Origin: Sinohyriopsis cumingii
Taxonomy: Eukaryota; Mollusca; Bivalvia; Unionida; Unionidae
Direction: 5' to 3'
Assembly (NCBI GenBank): GCA_028554795.2
Contig: CM068829.1
Location: 132,147,325-132,211,324, forward strand
DNA length: 64,000 nt
In this document: piece after piece, positions 8,225-17,700 of the stretch
Position numbering within the stretch: the stretch's first letter is position 1
Layout: each line of letters starts with the position of its first letter
Notes under the pieces: model-generated
Databases searched by the model: none
The model's input: only the letters and a program-made list of their open reading frames with translations
Told to the model about the DNA's origin: nothing
Translations under genes and position numbers: made by a program

Positions 8225-9333
8225 TCACTTCTTTTTATAGTCGATGACTTGCGAAGCGATGATCCAAGAATCAAAACTGGGTGGATATCCTTTCCAACGT
8301 ACTTTGACTTCTTTGACACGTTGTTTGCCCACTTTACGGGTTCTGCGTTCGAGAATGCTTTCGATGTCGTACACGTCGTCTTCTTTTTTGGTGACACGTT
8401 GTAACTCGGGCAAATAAAACGTTCCTTTGAGTACTTCTCCGTTCATGTCTTCCAATTTATAACGGCAAGATGACGGCCATGCACTCGTCCAGTGACACGA
8501 AACAATTCGGTCGTCCAGTTAGGTAAGTAACCTTTGTCCAAAGTGCGTTTGGTTTTGCCAATGCGCACCCAATCTCCTACGGTCAACTCTCCACTTTTCT
8601 TGGGGACAGCCCTCGTCGTGGACGTACCAAACAGGCGCTCAAACACCAGTACTTCGTTGTCGGGAGTCACTTCTTGCAAGGCACGTCCGATGCTTCGATG
8701 GTAAGATTGGTTGTACGCTTGCACCAGGTGCGGTAAGATGTCGATGTACTTCAGAGTGTGGTGATGCGTAAAATATTTACACATGCGTTCTTTCAAAGTG
8801 CGTTGAAAACGTTCCACGATGCTGGCTTTGGTTTCGGGATTCTCGGTGGTAAAAAAATGAATGTCACGTTTCTTTAATTCTTTTTGGAAAGCTTGGTTCA
8901 GAAATTCGGTGCCTTTGTCCGTTTGCCATCGAAGAGGGTGACGACCGCTTTGTTTCAACACTCGTTGCAGGGCTCGCACTAACTCGCTGCTCGATTTGGA
9001 AGTCAAGGGTACGACCCAGGCAAATTTGGAAAAGACGTCGATGACACAAAACAAATATTTGTAGCCACGATTGTAGCTGGCCAAATGAGAGACATCGGCT
9101 AAATCGGCTTGCCATTGATGATCGATGCCTTCCACTCGGGTGCGACTTCTGGCAAACTTGCGTCGAATGGGTTTGTGCAAAGTGTAGGTAGCTTGTTCTT
9201 GTAACCATCGTTGCACTTGAGGTAAACGGAGACTTTTCAGTTGCGTTTTGGCAGCACGATACAATTTTTGAACTCCTGCGTAACCTGCAGGATGGGAGGG
9301 ATCGTAGTAAATGCTGGCTAAGACTTTTTCCAT
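8225..9333 (-). pseudogene. Polinton integrase with chromodomain, frameshifted
   Basis: Retroviral-type (rve, DDE) integrase. All three acidic residues survive before the break: the D of WQADLADVSHL, the D of WQTDKGTEF and the E of ASIVERFQRT, with the usual 35-residue D-to-E spacing. Compared with element 2 (32930-34039), one base is missing at about 8461-8462, so the frame shifts before the chromodomain (about residues 313-369). The chromodomain remains readable in the other frame (8225-8455). The start MEKVLASIYYDP is at 9333. The catalytic core could still be translated, without its chromatin-reading domain. Confidence 0.9.
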
Positions 9334-9355
9334 TTTTTTTGTGTTGGTTGGTGTG

Positions 9356-9991
9356 TTAATAAGGCACCCACTCTTGGAGGAGGCTACTCTTTTTCTCTTG
9401 GGGTATTTTCTTGGATTGCAATGCTTTGCGTGTGCGACCGGCAATAGGTGTCGAGGAGGAGGAGGATGTGGGAACAGGGGATATCGCTTCTTGTTTCACT
9501 TCTGTCTTCACTTCTGTCTTCACTTTCTTTTTCTCTTGTGATGAAGAAGGGGTGGCCATCATCTTTTTAATCCATCCAATTCTGGAGGTAGGTGGTGTTG
9601 TTAACTTGCGTACTTTTTCTGGTGTAGTTTCAAACCCTTCTTCTTCTTCTCCTTTTTCTGTCTTGGTCATTGGTACTGGTACTGGTACTGGTACTGGTGA
9701 TGGTGCTGGACTTTTCATCAAGGTCTTAAAATCTTTCAGAGTGGGGAGAGCTGTTTCGTCTAAAGCTTTCTGGTGAAAGAGTTGCAGTCGTTGCAAGAGT
9801 TGACCGTACTTTTGCGATTTTTCTGTTTCGGACAAATCTTGGCGATCCATCAAGGACTGCAATTCGTGTTGTAACTGGGACATCTCGCTCAAATGGGGAT
9901 TGGGAGGTAAATGCGGGGTGCGTTGTTCTTGCCAACGATGGTATTCCATCCATCGTTTGTAAGGCACTAAAGCCAGCTTTAGTCCTTCCAT
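9356..9991 (-). CDS. VPYKRW coiled-coil protein (211 aa), Polinton-conserved
   Basis: Function unknown. It starts with MEGLKLALVPYKRWMEYHRW, and a VPY-aromatic motif near the N-terminus is common in proteins at this place in Polintons. A predicted coiled coil follows (residues about 40-75, SQLQHELQSLMDRQDLSETE), then a Pro-Val repeat (PVPVPVPVP, encoded by a GTACTG-like microsatellite that differs in element 2), then a basic Lys/Thr/Ser tail with RKLTTPPTSRIGW. Probably a virion or scaffold protein. TATA-like AAGATAAAAAGG is at 10036-10047, about 45 bp upstream. Intact. Confidence 0.6.
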   Translation of the reverse strand: MEGLKLALVPYKRWMEYHRWQEQRTPHLPPNPHLSEMSQLQHELQSLMDRQDLSETEKSQKYGQLLQRLQLFHQKALDETALPTLKDFKTLMKSPAPSPVPVPVPVPMTKTEKGEEEEGFETTPEKVRKLTTPPTSRIGWIKKMMATPSSSQEKKKVKTEVKTEVKQEAISPVPTSSSSSTPIAGRTRKALQSKKIPQEKKSSLLQEWVPY

Positions 9992-10040
9992 GGGGTTGTC
10001 AGGGGTCGATTCTGAGATCTTGGGACTTCCGAGGGCCTTT

Positions 10041-10445
10041 TTATCTTGCTCCCACCAGTCCTCCCAACATGGTTCCCAAGACTCCTTTCAGTAAGGGACC
10101 TAACAAGAGGGGTAAAATGCCTCCACGTTGGACCAACATCTTCTTCTTTTGACGAATGGGAATTTTCTTTTGAACCATTTGGCGAAGAACGTGACGATGT
10201 TTGCCTAAGCATTGTTTCTGGTGTTTGGACAAAGGGATCGTGCCTTTCAAAACGTTCAAACAACATTCGCACACGGTATCGATGACCTCTTTGGAGGCCG
10301 ATTGAATGAGTTTTTCTCGTAGAGGTGGAGAAGCTTTGGACAGGACAGATAACATGTCCCCATGTTTGACTAAACGAGGAGGCAGTCCTTTTCTTTTCTT
10401 TCCTTGGGGCTGTTGAGAAGAGGGATGTTTTCTGGAGGGTGACAT
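10041..10445 (-). CDS. pX-like core protein with hydrophobic C-terminus (134 aa)
   Basis: A small, very basic protein: N-terminal Pro/Lys/Arg tract, a helical middle with two cysteines (VCECCLNV), KHQKQCLGKHRHVLRQMV, and a C-terminal RGGILPLLLGPLLKGVLGT run of about 25 apolar residues. A basic body with a GG-x-LP-LL membrane-active tail is the pattern of the adenovirus pX-like core proteins proposed for Polintons and adintoviruses. Role inferred: DNA condensation and membrane or core contact. Promoter TATAAAAA at 10501-10508, 57 bp before the ATG. Intact here and in element 2. Confidence 0.65.
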   Translation of the reverse strand: MSPSRKHPSSQQPQGKKRKGLPPRLVKHGDMLSVLSKASPPLREKLIQSASKEVIDTVCECCLNVLKGTIPLSKHQKQCLGKHRHVLRQMVQKKIPIRQKKKMLVQRGGILPLLLGPLLKGVLGTMLGGLVGAR

Positions 10446-10503
10446 CTTTGAGTCTTCAGGAGCACCAAAAACACTGATACCCCGACTTGGTCACAGGCCT
10501 TTT

Positions 10504-11451
10504 TTATACTGGAACGTGTCGCCACTGATTGTCTTTACGTCGTATCAGTTTGAGGACAGGCATGACACGTCGTGCAGGGGTACGCAACGGACTAAATCGA
10601 GCCAGTTCCTGCTTGGACAAACCCAGTAAACTTTGTAACATGCACGATCTTTCTTGAACTTTGATTTTGGGAGAAGGTACTTTGTGAGCAGCAGCCACTG
10701 CCACTAAATTGGAGGGTCCTGCCACTGGGGAAGTTCTTTTTGGGGTCATCAACGGAGAAGTTCTTGGTGTGATCAACGTCTCCAAGTACTCTTCAGTTCT
10801 TGGTGTCATCAACGGAGAAGTTGATGAACGTGAAGCTGCTGGAGACGCAGTCACCGCCGTGGCAGGTCGTGGTTTGCGAGTGTAAGGTTGCGTCCTGGCC
10901 GAAGTGCCTCTCTTGCGACTAGTTTTCTTCTGTGGACTTTTCTTTTTCTGGGGACTTTTTCTCTGTTTCTTTTTCTGGGGGCTTCTTTTCTTTTTCCGGG
11001 GTGGTGTCTGGTAAGAGGAGGGTCCCGCCACTGGAGAAGTTCTCCTTGAGAACCTGGTCTTTTTCTTCTTCTTGGGGCTTCGTTTGACTTTTTTCTTGGG
11101 GATATCTTTGGGGGCATTAGGATCCCATCTTAAGAGAGAGCGAATGATGACCCCTCCTAGAGTACCGCTCCCTCCAGGTTTCAAAATGATTTGTTTTTTG
11201 GTTTTAGTGTTGATGCGGGGATCAGCCAGTTGGGTCAAAGCGACTTTGTTTCGATCAAAAAAGCGTTTGGTTTGATGAGGAATCTGAATGATCCCTTGTA
11301 GTAATTGACGTGCCGTCACCGTGAACCATCGTAAGACTTCTCTGAGACTAGCTTCTAAGACACGAGCTCGTGTTTGTGGATTTTTTTCTCGACTGATGCC
11401 ATACAAGGCACGAATCAATTTGACGGGAAGATGTGATTGAAGGGACGTCAT
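10504..11451 (-). CDS. Basic SP/KKK-repeat protein (315 aa), putative virion core protein
   Basis: N-terminal about 125 residues appear globular (MTSLQSHLPVKLIRALYGIS through GGSGTLGGVIIRSLLRWDPN). Then comes a low-complexity basic region rich in SPKKKK, SPQKKK and TSPVAGPS units (about 130-270), and a C-terminal basic block with ARRVMPVLKLIRR. The SP-K-K repeats resemble DNA-binding motifs of histone and protamine-like proteins and could be phosphorylated. A DNA-packing role is inferred. Repeat number differs from element 2 (306 aa). The ATG at 11449-11451 is preferred to an upstream GTG. TATAAAAA at 11489-11496. Confidence 0.55.
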   Translation of the reverse strand: MTSLQSHLPVKLIRALYGISREKNPQTRARVLEASLREVLRWFTVTARQLLQGIIQIPHQTKRFFDRNKVALTQLADPRINTKTKKQIILKPGGSGTLGGVIIRSLLRWDPNAPKDIPKKKVKRSPKKKKKTRFSRRTSPVAGPSSYQTPPRKKKRSPQKKKQRKSPQKKKSPQKKTSRKRGTSARTQPYTRKPRPATAVTASPAASRSSTSPLMTPRTEEYLETLITPRTSPLMTPKRTSPVAGPSNLVAVAAAHKVPSPKIKVQERSCMLQSLLGLSKQELARFSPLRTPARRVMPVLKLIRRKDNQWRHVPV

Positions 11452-11512
11452 TTTCACACTGTGTGAGACAGACGAAAAGGGTCTGAAGTTTTTATAGATT
11501 TTTTTGGTACGG

Positions 11513-12241
11513 TTAAGTCGAGGACGAAGACGTGTACAGGACAGGCCCTCCGTCTTGACCCCAGTGGTGAAACAAGTGGGTACGAAATCGCAAATCCTCG
11601 GGGGTCGTAGGTTTCAAATCGACGAGTAAATAGGCGTGTGAAGTTTGAGTGGCATCGTCGTACGCCTGAGTCAGCCAAGGCGTTCCTAACTGTTTGGCTA
11701 AGACTTGCACTTGCGATTTATCTCGAGGGCTTTTAAACAAGACCACGTAATGCGCATTGAGACTAATGGTGCGATGGGCTTTACTTTGTTGAAACAAATT
11801 TTGGGTGATGTAAACGACACTGGCATTACGATGATGCCCTTTGCGCGTGAACCACAGTTTAATTTCTTCTTCGTCTTCTCCTAACATGTTGTCGAAAATG
11901 ACCAAATGGGTTTGACGGTAGTCAGAGACGATGCCGTCGTCTTCTTTAGGAATGCCTTCCACAAACACGATGGAATCGCCTTGACTTTCTCGCAAGAGGC
12001 TGTACGCCGATTGCCACTCTTTGTAACACCACACGATCCGCTGAGGTGGTCGATCGATCAAATGATCTTTATGTTCGATCAAACGTTTGACGAATTCGGT
12101 TTTGCCTGAACCGCTAGGTCTAGCAATGAGCATGTTAAAGGGATGGCGAAGATACAAAGCCTCCCAACTGGCACGATCTAAGTGTTCATCGATGACTTTG
12201 ACAGTGGAGGAAGAGGGAGCAGAGACAGCAGAGGTAGCCAT
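11513..12241 (-). CDS. Packaging ATPase (FtsK/HerA type) with damaged Walker motifs
   Basis: 242 aa, full length and open. Genome-packaging ATPase of the Polinton/A32 group, which would drive DNA into the capsid. Walker A at residues 41-48 reads RPSGSGKT, with Arg in place of the first Gly (element 2: GPSGSGKT). Walker B (LVIFDN, residues 113-118) has Asn118 where element 2 has Asp. The downstream VVYITQN sensor-like motif is kept. Two changes at catalytic sites in an otherwise open frame suggest loss of activity without selection. TATATAAA at 12288-12295, about 50 bp upstream, and a GTCACTTGTGAC palindrome at 12254-12265. The next transcript's AATAAA lies just upstream. Confidence 0.85.
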   Translation of the reverse strand: MATSAVSAPSSSTVKVIDEHLDRASWEALYLRHPFNMLIARPSGSGKTEFVKRLIEHKDHLIDRPPQRIVWCYKEWQSAYSLLRESQGDSIVFVEGIPKEDDGIVSDYRQTHLVIFDNMLGEDEEEIKLWFTRKGHHRNASVVYITQNLFQQSKAHRTISLNAHYVVLFKSPRDKSQVQVLAKQLGTPWLTQAYDDATQTSHAYLLVDLKPTTPEDLRFRTHLFHHWGQDGGPVLYTSSSST

Positions 12242-12287
12242 AGTGTCAGAAATGTCACTTGTGACACGAAAACAAACAAGACAAGAG

Positions 12288-12317
12288 TTTATATACTTTT
12301 TTCAGAACACGTTTATT
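12288..12317 (-). promoter_or_regulatory. ATPase TATA box and upstream AATAAA, compact junction
   Basis: On the minus strand AATAAA (12312-12317) is followed within 20 bp by AAAAGTATATAAACTC (TATA 12288-12295). So the polyadenylation signal of the PolB-side transcript abuts the promoter of the ATPase transcript. The same arrangement occurs at 36959-36988 in element 2. Confidence 0.6.
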
Positions 12318-12324
12318 GAATGTT

Positions 12325-12669
12325 TTAAACATGAATACGAAAGACAAAAATACATAAAAGCCAAAGGCTTAAGTACAAGGATAAAAGGCACATGATAACC
12401 ATTAACGTGGAATAAACACAAGTGTCTGTACAACATGTTTTGGGTAAAGTTCTGACCAGTTCTATAGTAGGGGGTAAGGTCACACAAGTGTCCTCCCGAA
12501 AGGGTCTTTCAGGCCTGTCCACGACAGTCATGTCCTGGGTGACGGGTTCTTCTGGCACCGTCACTAACACAGGTTGAAAAGTAACCTTTTTTCTCGAACA
12601 ACTCTCGTGCATACTGGGCCACTTCTTGGGTCCAAGCCTCAAAATCCCATTCTTTCCAGGCACGGACAT
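12325..12669 (-). CDS. Possible small membrane protein (114 aa), overlaps next gene
   Basis: An open frame from ATG 12667-12669 with a threonine/proline-rich middle (TFQPVLVTVPEEPVTQDMT) and a C-terminal membrane helix (STLMVIMCLLSLYLSLWLLC). It overlaps the 3' part of 12509-13048 in another frame. In element 2 the same frame is kept through the middle, but a one-base shorter G run near 37139-37143 removes the membrane helix. Either frame could be the real gene here. Frame conservation in element 2 slightly favours this one for the left part. Confidence 0.35.
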   Translation of the reverse strand: MSVPGKNGILRLGPKKWPSMHESCSRKKVTFQPVLVTVPEEPVTQDMTVVDRPERPFREDTCVTLPPTIELVRTLPKTCCTDTCVYSTLMVIMCLLSLYLSLWLLCIFVFRIHV

Positions 12670-13048
12670 CTGTCCAATGGGGGTGTAAGTCACACGCTAC
12701 ACACACATCGTCATACACGTCTTGGGTAGCTAAAAGTTGACGAATCTTTTTTCCTGTAGAGGTCGAGAAGTATCCAGATGAAACCGTAAGGCTTTGAGCA
12801 AAAGGAGTTTTTCGTGACCATTTAAGGCCATGGGGGTGTGGTAAGTACTGATCGTAAAGAGTCCACAAAGAATCGGCTGGTAAACGAAATCCCAGAAAAC
12901 AAGTCACTAAGACACACACCACTTGTTGACCCAAACTGAATGGATACAGTTCTTGTAATAATCGATGGTAATGATCCACGGTTTGAATATGGTCATTGAG
13001 TTCCTTCCACGGAATCTGTTGGATTACATGTGATAAAAGTCGTGGCAT
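12509..13048 (-). CDS. Uncharacterised accessory protein (179 aa)
   Basis: Not recognised. An alpha-helical N-terminus (RLLSHVIQQIPWKELNDHIQ) and aromatic-rich middle with VYDDVCVACDLHPHW (a possible CxxC...H metal site). No signal peptide; a weak apolar segment at about residues 38-56 (GQQVVCVLVTCFLGFRLPA). A TATAAAAAC lies at 13058-13066 inside the end of the upstream gene. It overlaps 12993-13511 by 56 bp. Part of the accessory block missing from element 2, where only its last third remains readable within a different frame. Probably lineage-specific. Confidence 0.5.
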   Translation of the reverse strand: MPRLLSHVIQQIPWKELNDHIQTVDHYHRLLQELYPFSLGQQVVCVLVTCFLGFRLPADSLWTLYDQYLPHPHGLKWSRKTPFAQSLTVSSGYFSTSTGKKIRQLLATQDVYDDVCVACDLHPHWTDVRAWKEWDFEAWTQEVAQYARELFEKKGYFSTCVSDGARRTRHPGHDCRGQA

Positions 13049-13511
13049 GGCAGCCTGTTTTTATAGTCTCTTTGTTTCGAAAAGAATACACGTACTTTCT
13101 AGCCAGAGATCTTCGTTTTCCAGTGGGGAATTTAAATGTTGCATACTGTAACCGAAACGTCAGAGATCGTTTAGAAGTTTCCTCTTCCACTAAGTAGATT
13201 CCACGTAAAATATGTCGGTAATCCTTTACCTTGTCTTCCTCAATGTATTGCTGTAGGTGAATCTCGAAGTAAACAAAATAATCAACACGTGGATCATCGG
13301 GGTCATAGAAGTATTGAACAAGGTCTGACCACTGAAACAATTTCTGACGAATCAGTTCTCTTATACCATTCAGGTACCAGTGGTTAAAGATCTGGTGACG
13401 TAACGGATGCAACTGTTCTTTACGTTTGACTTGTATTTTGACCAGCTCTCGGTAAATCCGTTCTCTCAACTCCACAGGTAAAGCACGAATGTTCTCTAGC
13501 AAAGTATCCAT
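12993..13511 (-). CDS. Accessory protein, tandem paralogue A (172 aa)
   Basis: Not recognised. It starts MDTLLENIRALPVELRERIY and is a clear tandem duplicate of 13524-13979: the first 60 residues are about 80 percent identical (LPVELRE.IYRELVKIQVKRKEQL). The leucine-rich LPxELRxxIY start resembles the short helical opening of F-box-like segments; I do not claim F-box function. The C-terminal 30 residues differ from the paralogue and overlap the next gene. The two copies are 12 bp apart. Both are missing from element 2, so the duplication belongs to the variable accessory block. Confidence 0.55.
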   Translation of the reverse strand: MDTLLENIRALPVELRERIYRELVKIQVKRKEQLHPLRHQIFNHWYLNGIRELIRQKLFQWSDLVQYFYDPDDPRVDYFVYFEIHLQQYIEEDKVKDYRHILRGIYLVEEETSKRSLTFRLQYATFKFPTGKRRSLARKYVYSFRNKETIKTGCHATTFITCNPTDSVEGTQ

Positions 13512-13523
13512 GAATAGGTCATA

Positions 13524-13979
13524 CTAAATCCTCTTTTGTCTGCCACAAGAAATGTACTGTTTGCACAGACATAGTTTTAATTCATTGTCGAATCGAAATC
13601 GTTTAGTCACTAATTTATACATTACAATTCGTTCAGAAGTTTCCTCTTTCACTAAGTTGACATTGTGTAAAAGATGTCGGTAATTCGTTAACTCTTCCTC
13701 TGGAATTCGATGCAGTACGTTTACATTGTAGAAGATAGAATCATCAATAGCAAACCAATCCTTTTTAAAACCAGGGAGTTGTTGATCAATGTCTGTCCAA
13801 TGGAACACTTTCAACTGAATCAGTCCTTTTATAGCATTCAGGTACCAGTGGTTCAAACACCGGTGACGTAACGGTTGCAATTGTTCTTTACGTTTGACTT
13901 GTATTTTGACCAGCTCTCGGTAAATGAGTTCTCTCAACTCCACAGGCAAAGCACGAATGTTCTCGTATAAAGTATCCAT
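13524..13979 (-). CDS. Accessory protein, tandem paralogue B (151 aa)
   Basis: Not recognised. It starts MDTLYENIRALPVELRELIY and shares the N-terminal helical part and the LNHWYLNAIKGLI segment with paralogue A. The middle, with acidic and aromatic residues, has diverged. The C-terminus is FDNELKLCLCKQYISCGRQK. A TATAAAAGG occurs inside it at about 13825. An LPxELRxxIY start resembles F-box-like adaptors, which viruses use to redirect ubiquitin ligases; this is speculation. It lies directly downstream of the BIR gene. Confidence 0.55.
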   Translation of the reverse strand: MDTLYENIRALPVELRELIYRELVKIQVKRKEQLQPLRHRCLNHWYLNAIKGLIQLKVFHWTDIDQQLPGFKKDWFAIDDSIFYNVNVLHRIPEEELTNYRHLLHNVNLVKEETSERIVMYKLVTKRFRFDNELKLCLCKQYISCGRQKRI

Positions 13980-14001
13980 GAACAGATTATGGTAAGTTAC
14001 T

Positions 14002-14745
14002 TCAGTGTCTCGGTCCCACTAAGGGTAAGTAATGACAATTCGGTGACCATCGAGCATGTTCTACGTAGGCCGAATCTTGCGGTTCCCAGTGGTGAAGTGA
14101 CACACCGCAACTGAAGCACTTGACTTTATCTCCTTCGCCCAAGTAGAACAATCCGGCTCTGGCTAATTCTTCGGGGGTCGGTCCTCCCAGATACTTAGGC
14201 CATTTTCCTTTGAACGATTGAAGACGATTTTCAAAGTCGCAGTATTCCGACAAACGCACAAGAAACGAATATTCGTCATTCACAGGCTCGTTTCGATGAG
14301 GGTTGGGTGACATGAACAGGAGTTTGCTCAGGGCTGGATGACATCCGTAGGGGGGTAAACGTGAAGGTCGACATTCCCCTTTAAAACGAAACCCAGTAAA
14401 ATGTCCAAGAGGACGAGTGGCATCGCTTTCGCATCCCTCAGGTTTGACACGCACATCATCACTTTCCATGATAGGGGTAGTGAGAACAAAGTTCCCATGA
14501 TGCTTTACGGCATCGCTAAGGTCACAACATACAGCATCGTACCCATCGCAAGGCTCACAATCGCACTCGTCTGCAAACTCCGTTACGCAATTACAATGGT
14601 GACCACATGGACAATCGCAGTTTGCTTCCGGACATTTTCCGTCGCAATGCCTGGGTCTTATCCATCCAGTATTAGTCACACTAGAGGAAGATACAACTTT
14701 TTTACAATCCCCAAACTGGAACGATGCCTCTTTCAAAGTATTCAT
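14002..14745 (-). CDS. BIR-domain (IAP-like) protein with Cys-rich N-terminus (247 aa)
   Basis: The C-terminal part (about residues 168-242) is a BIR domain: ENRLQSFKGKWP, then LARAGLFYLGEGDKVKCFSC, then WEPQDSAYVEHARWSPNC. It has the expected zinc ligands Cys-x-x-Cys, His and Cys. Residues about 34-74 form a separate cysteine-rich cluster (CDGKCPEANCDCPCGHHC). No RING follows the BIR. BIR proteins of this kind block caspases or regulate ubiquitin signalling; here it probably protects host cells during replication, by analogy with IAPs of large DNA viruses. Likely captured from a host. TATATAAAAA at 14801-14810 overlaps the last PolB codons. Absent from element 2. Confidence 0.85.
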   Translation of the reverse strand: MNTLKEASFQFGDCKKVVSSSSVTNTGWIRPRHCDGKCPEANCDCPCGHHCNCVTEFADECDCEPCDGYDAVCCDLSDAVKHHGNFVLTTPIMESDDVRVKPEGCESDATRPLGHFTGFRFKGECRPSRLPPYGCHPALSKLLFMSPNPHRNEPVNDEYSFLVRLSEYCDFENRLQSFKGKWPKYLGGPTPEELARAGLFYLGEGDKVKCFSCGVSLHHWEPQDSAYVEHARWSPNCHYLPLVGPRH

Positions 14746-14777
14746 CTTGTTCGCTCGGTCTTGGTAGTCACAATGAA

Positions 14778-17700
14778 CTATCGATCTTGCCTAGAGTTCC
14801 TTTTTATATACAGACCAATACCGACGTGTCCATACGGTAAAGTGAAATGATTGGGAAGTCTCACTCGCTTCTGGTACACGATTTGATAGATTTTTTCCAG
14901 GGGTCGACTGACGATGTGGTGAGTGGGTAAACGTACAATCTTGTTGGGTTGGTGAGTGGTCACTTTAAAGTTTCCATCCTCTCCCGATTGCAAGGCTTCT
15001 TTCAATACCCCAAAGTTGACCACTCGACTGGTACGATAATTCAGAGTCAATCCTTTCACTTTGCACGTCGTGTGCACTTCTCCTTGTTTGTCCCGGTATT
15101 CGTAGCCGTAATTTTTGGGACCGCCACTGACGAAACTTAGAATCTTGTCGTCGGGATGCTCGTCTGTCCAGGCTCCTAAACGGTCTCCTTCGATGTCAGG
15201 GTTCTGTTGACTCGGGTGATGGATGTAAATGCAACTGTCCGTGTCAAAGTACAGGACGCGTTCCCCTAGCAGTTCTAAAGCTTCGTACAATTTTAAGCGA
15301 GCATGAGCTGTCACGTAAGCCGCAATGATGACATTTCCAAAAGGGTCGTCTTGTACAAAGTCCAGATCTTCTTCGTAATTGACCAAGATCAAATCCTCGC
15401 GAACGACGTCCACGTGTTTCATGTATTTGGTTTTGTCGTGAATCATCTGGAAGTAGCGGGAAGGTTCTGTCAAATATTCCGTCTTGGGTAAACACGGTCG
15501 TTGTGCCATTTTACCCCACAAGCAATTTAACATCACTTTGGCAAACGATCGCCTGCCTTCGTTTTTCTCGATGTGGTCTAAAGAGATGCCTTCTTGTTCA
15601 TAGTATTTCTCTTTGAATTTTATTTGGTCTTCGGGAGTGTGACACCAGGAAGGATAGCCGCTGGCTTCTTGCTTCAGTTTCAAAAAGGCATCCACTAGTC
15701 GGCGAAAATGCCTTTCTGACTGGGGTCACCCTTGTGGTATTGTTGTGTCTTGGGAAAGTGACAAATTTCGTACACTTCTAACAGTTGGTATCCCATGTCC
15801 AGAGCTTTGAACAATTCTACGCTGACCCAGGTTCCCGTCAAAGCCCGTTCTTCCTGGGTGTGCTGACAAGGTTGGTCTTGGTTGCACGTTTCGGCACAAG
15901 TACGACACAAAGGAAACATCAGTTTGCCTTGGCAATGGTGAGGTAAGACGGGATGGTATAGGTTCGTGGGAGGCAAAACTTTGCACTTGATCAAGCCTTC
16001 GTATTGTCGAATGTTTTTCAGGTCGATGTGTTCCGTCAACAATTGTGGGTGCCCTACAGGAAAGCGACAATATTTGCACACGTAGGGATACAGCGAACAC
16101 ACGTCCAAGTATTTGATTTCTTCTCCTTTCTCTTCGTCGGCTTGGTACAGCAAACAGGTGGCATTGGTTCTTCCTCCGTACAAACTATCCCTCGGGTTCA
16201 GCGGGTCCATGAACTGGTAACTTTCCACGAGGTGTTTAAATTCGGGATCGGTTTTCATACGGTGATCGTACTCGTGTTCCCACATTTCCACCACTTGGTA
16301 TCCTTCCTGTTCTAACTTTAGGCGTCGCTGACAAGTAGCCTGGTACAAGTCTTCCATGGTTCGTTGTAAAAACTGATTTTTAGTGCCACGGTCAGGGTAA
16401 CAGACGGGACATCCGTGAAATAAACAACCGTTAAACTCGTACACGATCTTGGGGTTTTCTAAGTCCCAGCCATCGACCGAATGCGTTCCGATGGTCTTTT
16501 CGCCCCCTCCGTTGCGGGCATGCTGAATCCATTTGTCTTCTTTGTCGCACAAGTAATGTAACCAACGTAGGGCTTTGACCGAGTATTGACGTTTGACAAA
16601 GTGGGTCGTTTGAGGACTGATGACAGCCACGGTCTTTTCAGGCATGAATCGTTGTCGATACACTAAGGAACACGCTTTGGCAATGGTGCAAGCTTCTTTC
16701 AAAGGATCGACCCCTCCGTGTTCCATGAACAGTTCTCGAAATTTTCCACAGCAATGTCGTAAAATGTCCACGTCGGAACGAAAATACTTTAACATTTCTT
16801 CCTGAAAGTCGAAAGGGTCGAAGGCGTGAGCCTGGTACCAAGCGTAGAAAGCTTCTCGTTGTTCGGTACGCATGTTGTCGGGGTCGTAATAGTGAGCCTC
16901 AGGTAAATGGGGTAGAACGGCATCTTGATTGGCTTCCGTATTGAAAAAGTGTGGAAAGTACCCTTTAGCCATTTCTGTCATTCCAAACGTTTTATGCATT
17001 CGGCTCAAAGGCATGGCCAAGTAACTCATCGAATCTTTAAACTGTACTTGTCCCACTTGCATGAAAATGATTTTGGCTCCGTTCAAAGTCACTTTAGGAC
17101 GCTCAGTGCCTTGTTCCGTATAGTACCTCAAAAGAAACTGTCCATCGTATCCGGAGAAATTGTGAGCCATCACCGTGGCATGACGATGACAATCTCCGTA
17201 ACGTTCGATGTCCTCTTGGCTCCACGTCTTGTGGATGGGGTCTAAAACCCATTTGGCAAAATCGGCTAACGTGTTCGGTCCTCGAAAGATTTTTTCACGC
17301 CCTCCGGGAATCTTACTGCAGTGAGGGCAATGACTGAAGATAGGTTCTTGAATGCACTTCTCGCATGCTCGATGAGCCACGCAGAAATTAGGAAAGTGAA
17401 TGCCGGTCTCTTGCATGCATTCGAAATCAAAAAAGATGAAATTGCCTTTCTTCTTGTGACCGTCCTCTTTCTCTGGTGGAGGTTGGTATTTTTGCACGTA
17501 GCATTGGTGTTCCAAGTCCACGATGTGGTGACAAATGTGACATTTTTTCTTTCCTGAACATACGTGTGCCTTGACATTATTGGTACGTAGGCCTTGTCCA
17601 CACGTAGGGCACAATCTCAGCAGTTGACAAGCACATTTCTGCTGTGAACCTTGCGTCTTCAAATGTTGTTGGTAACAGGTAGGGCTGACAAACGTGCGCA

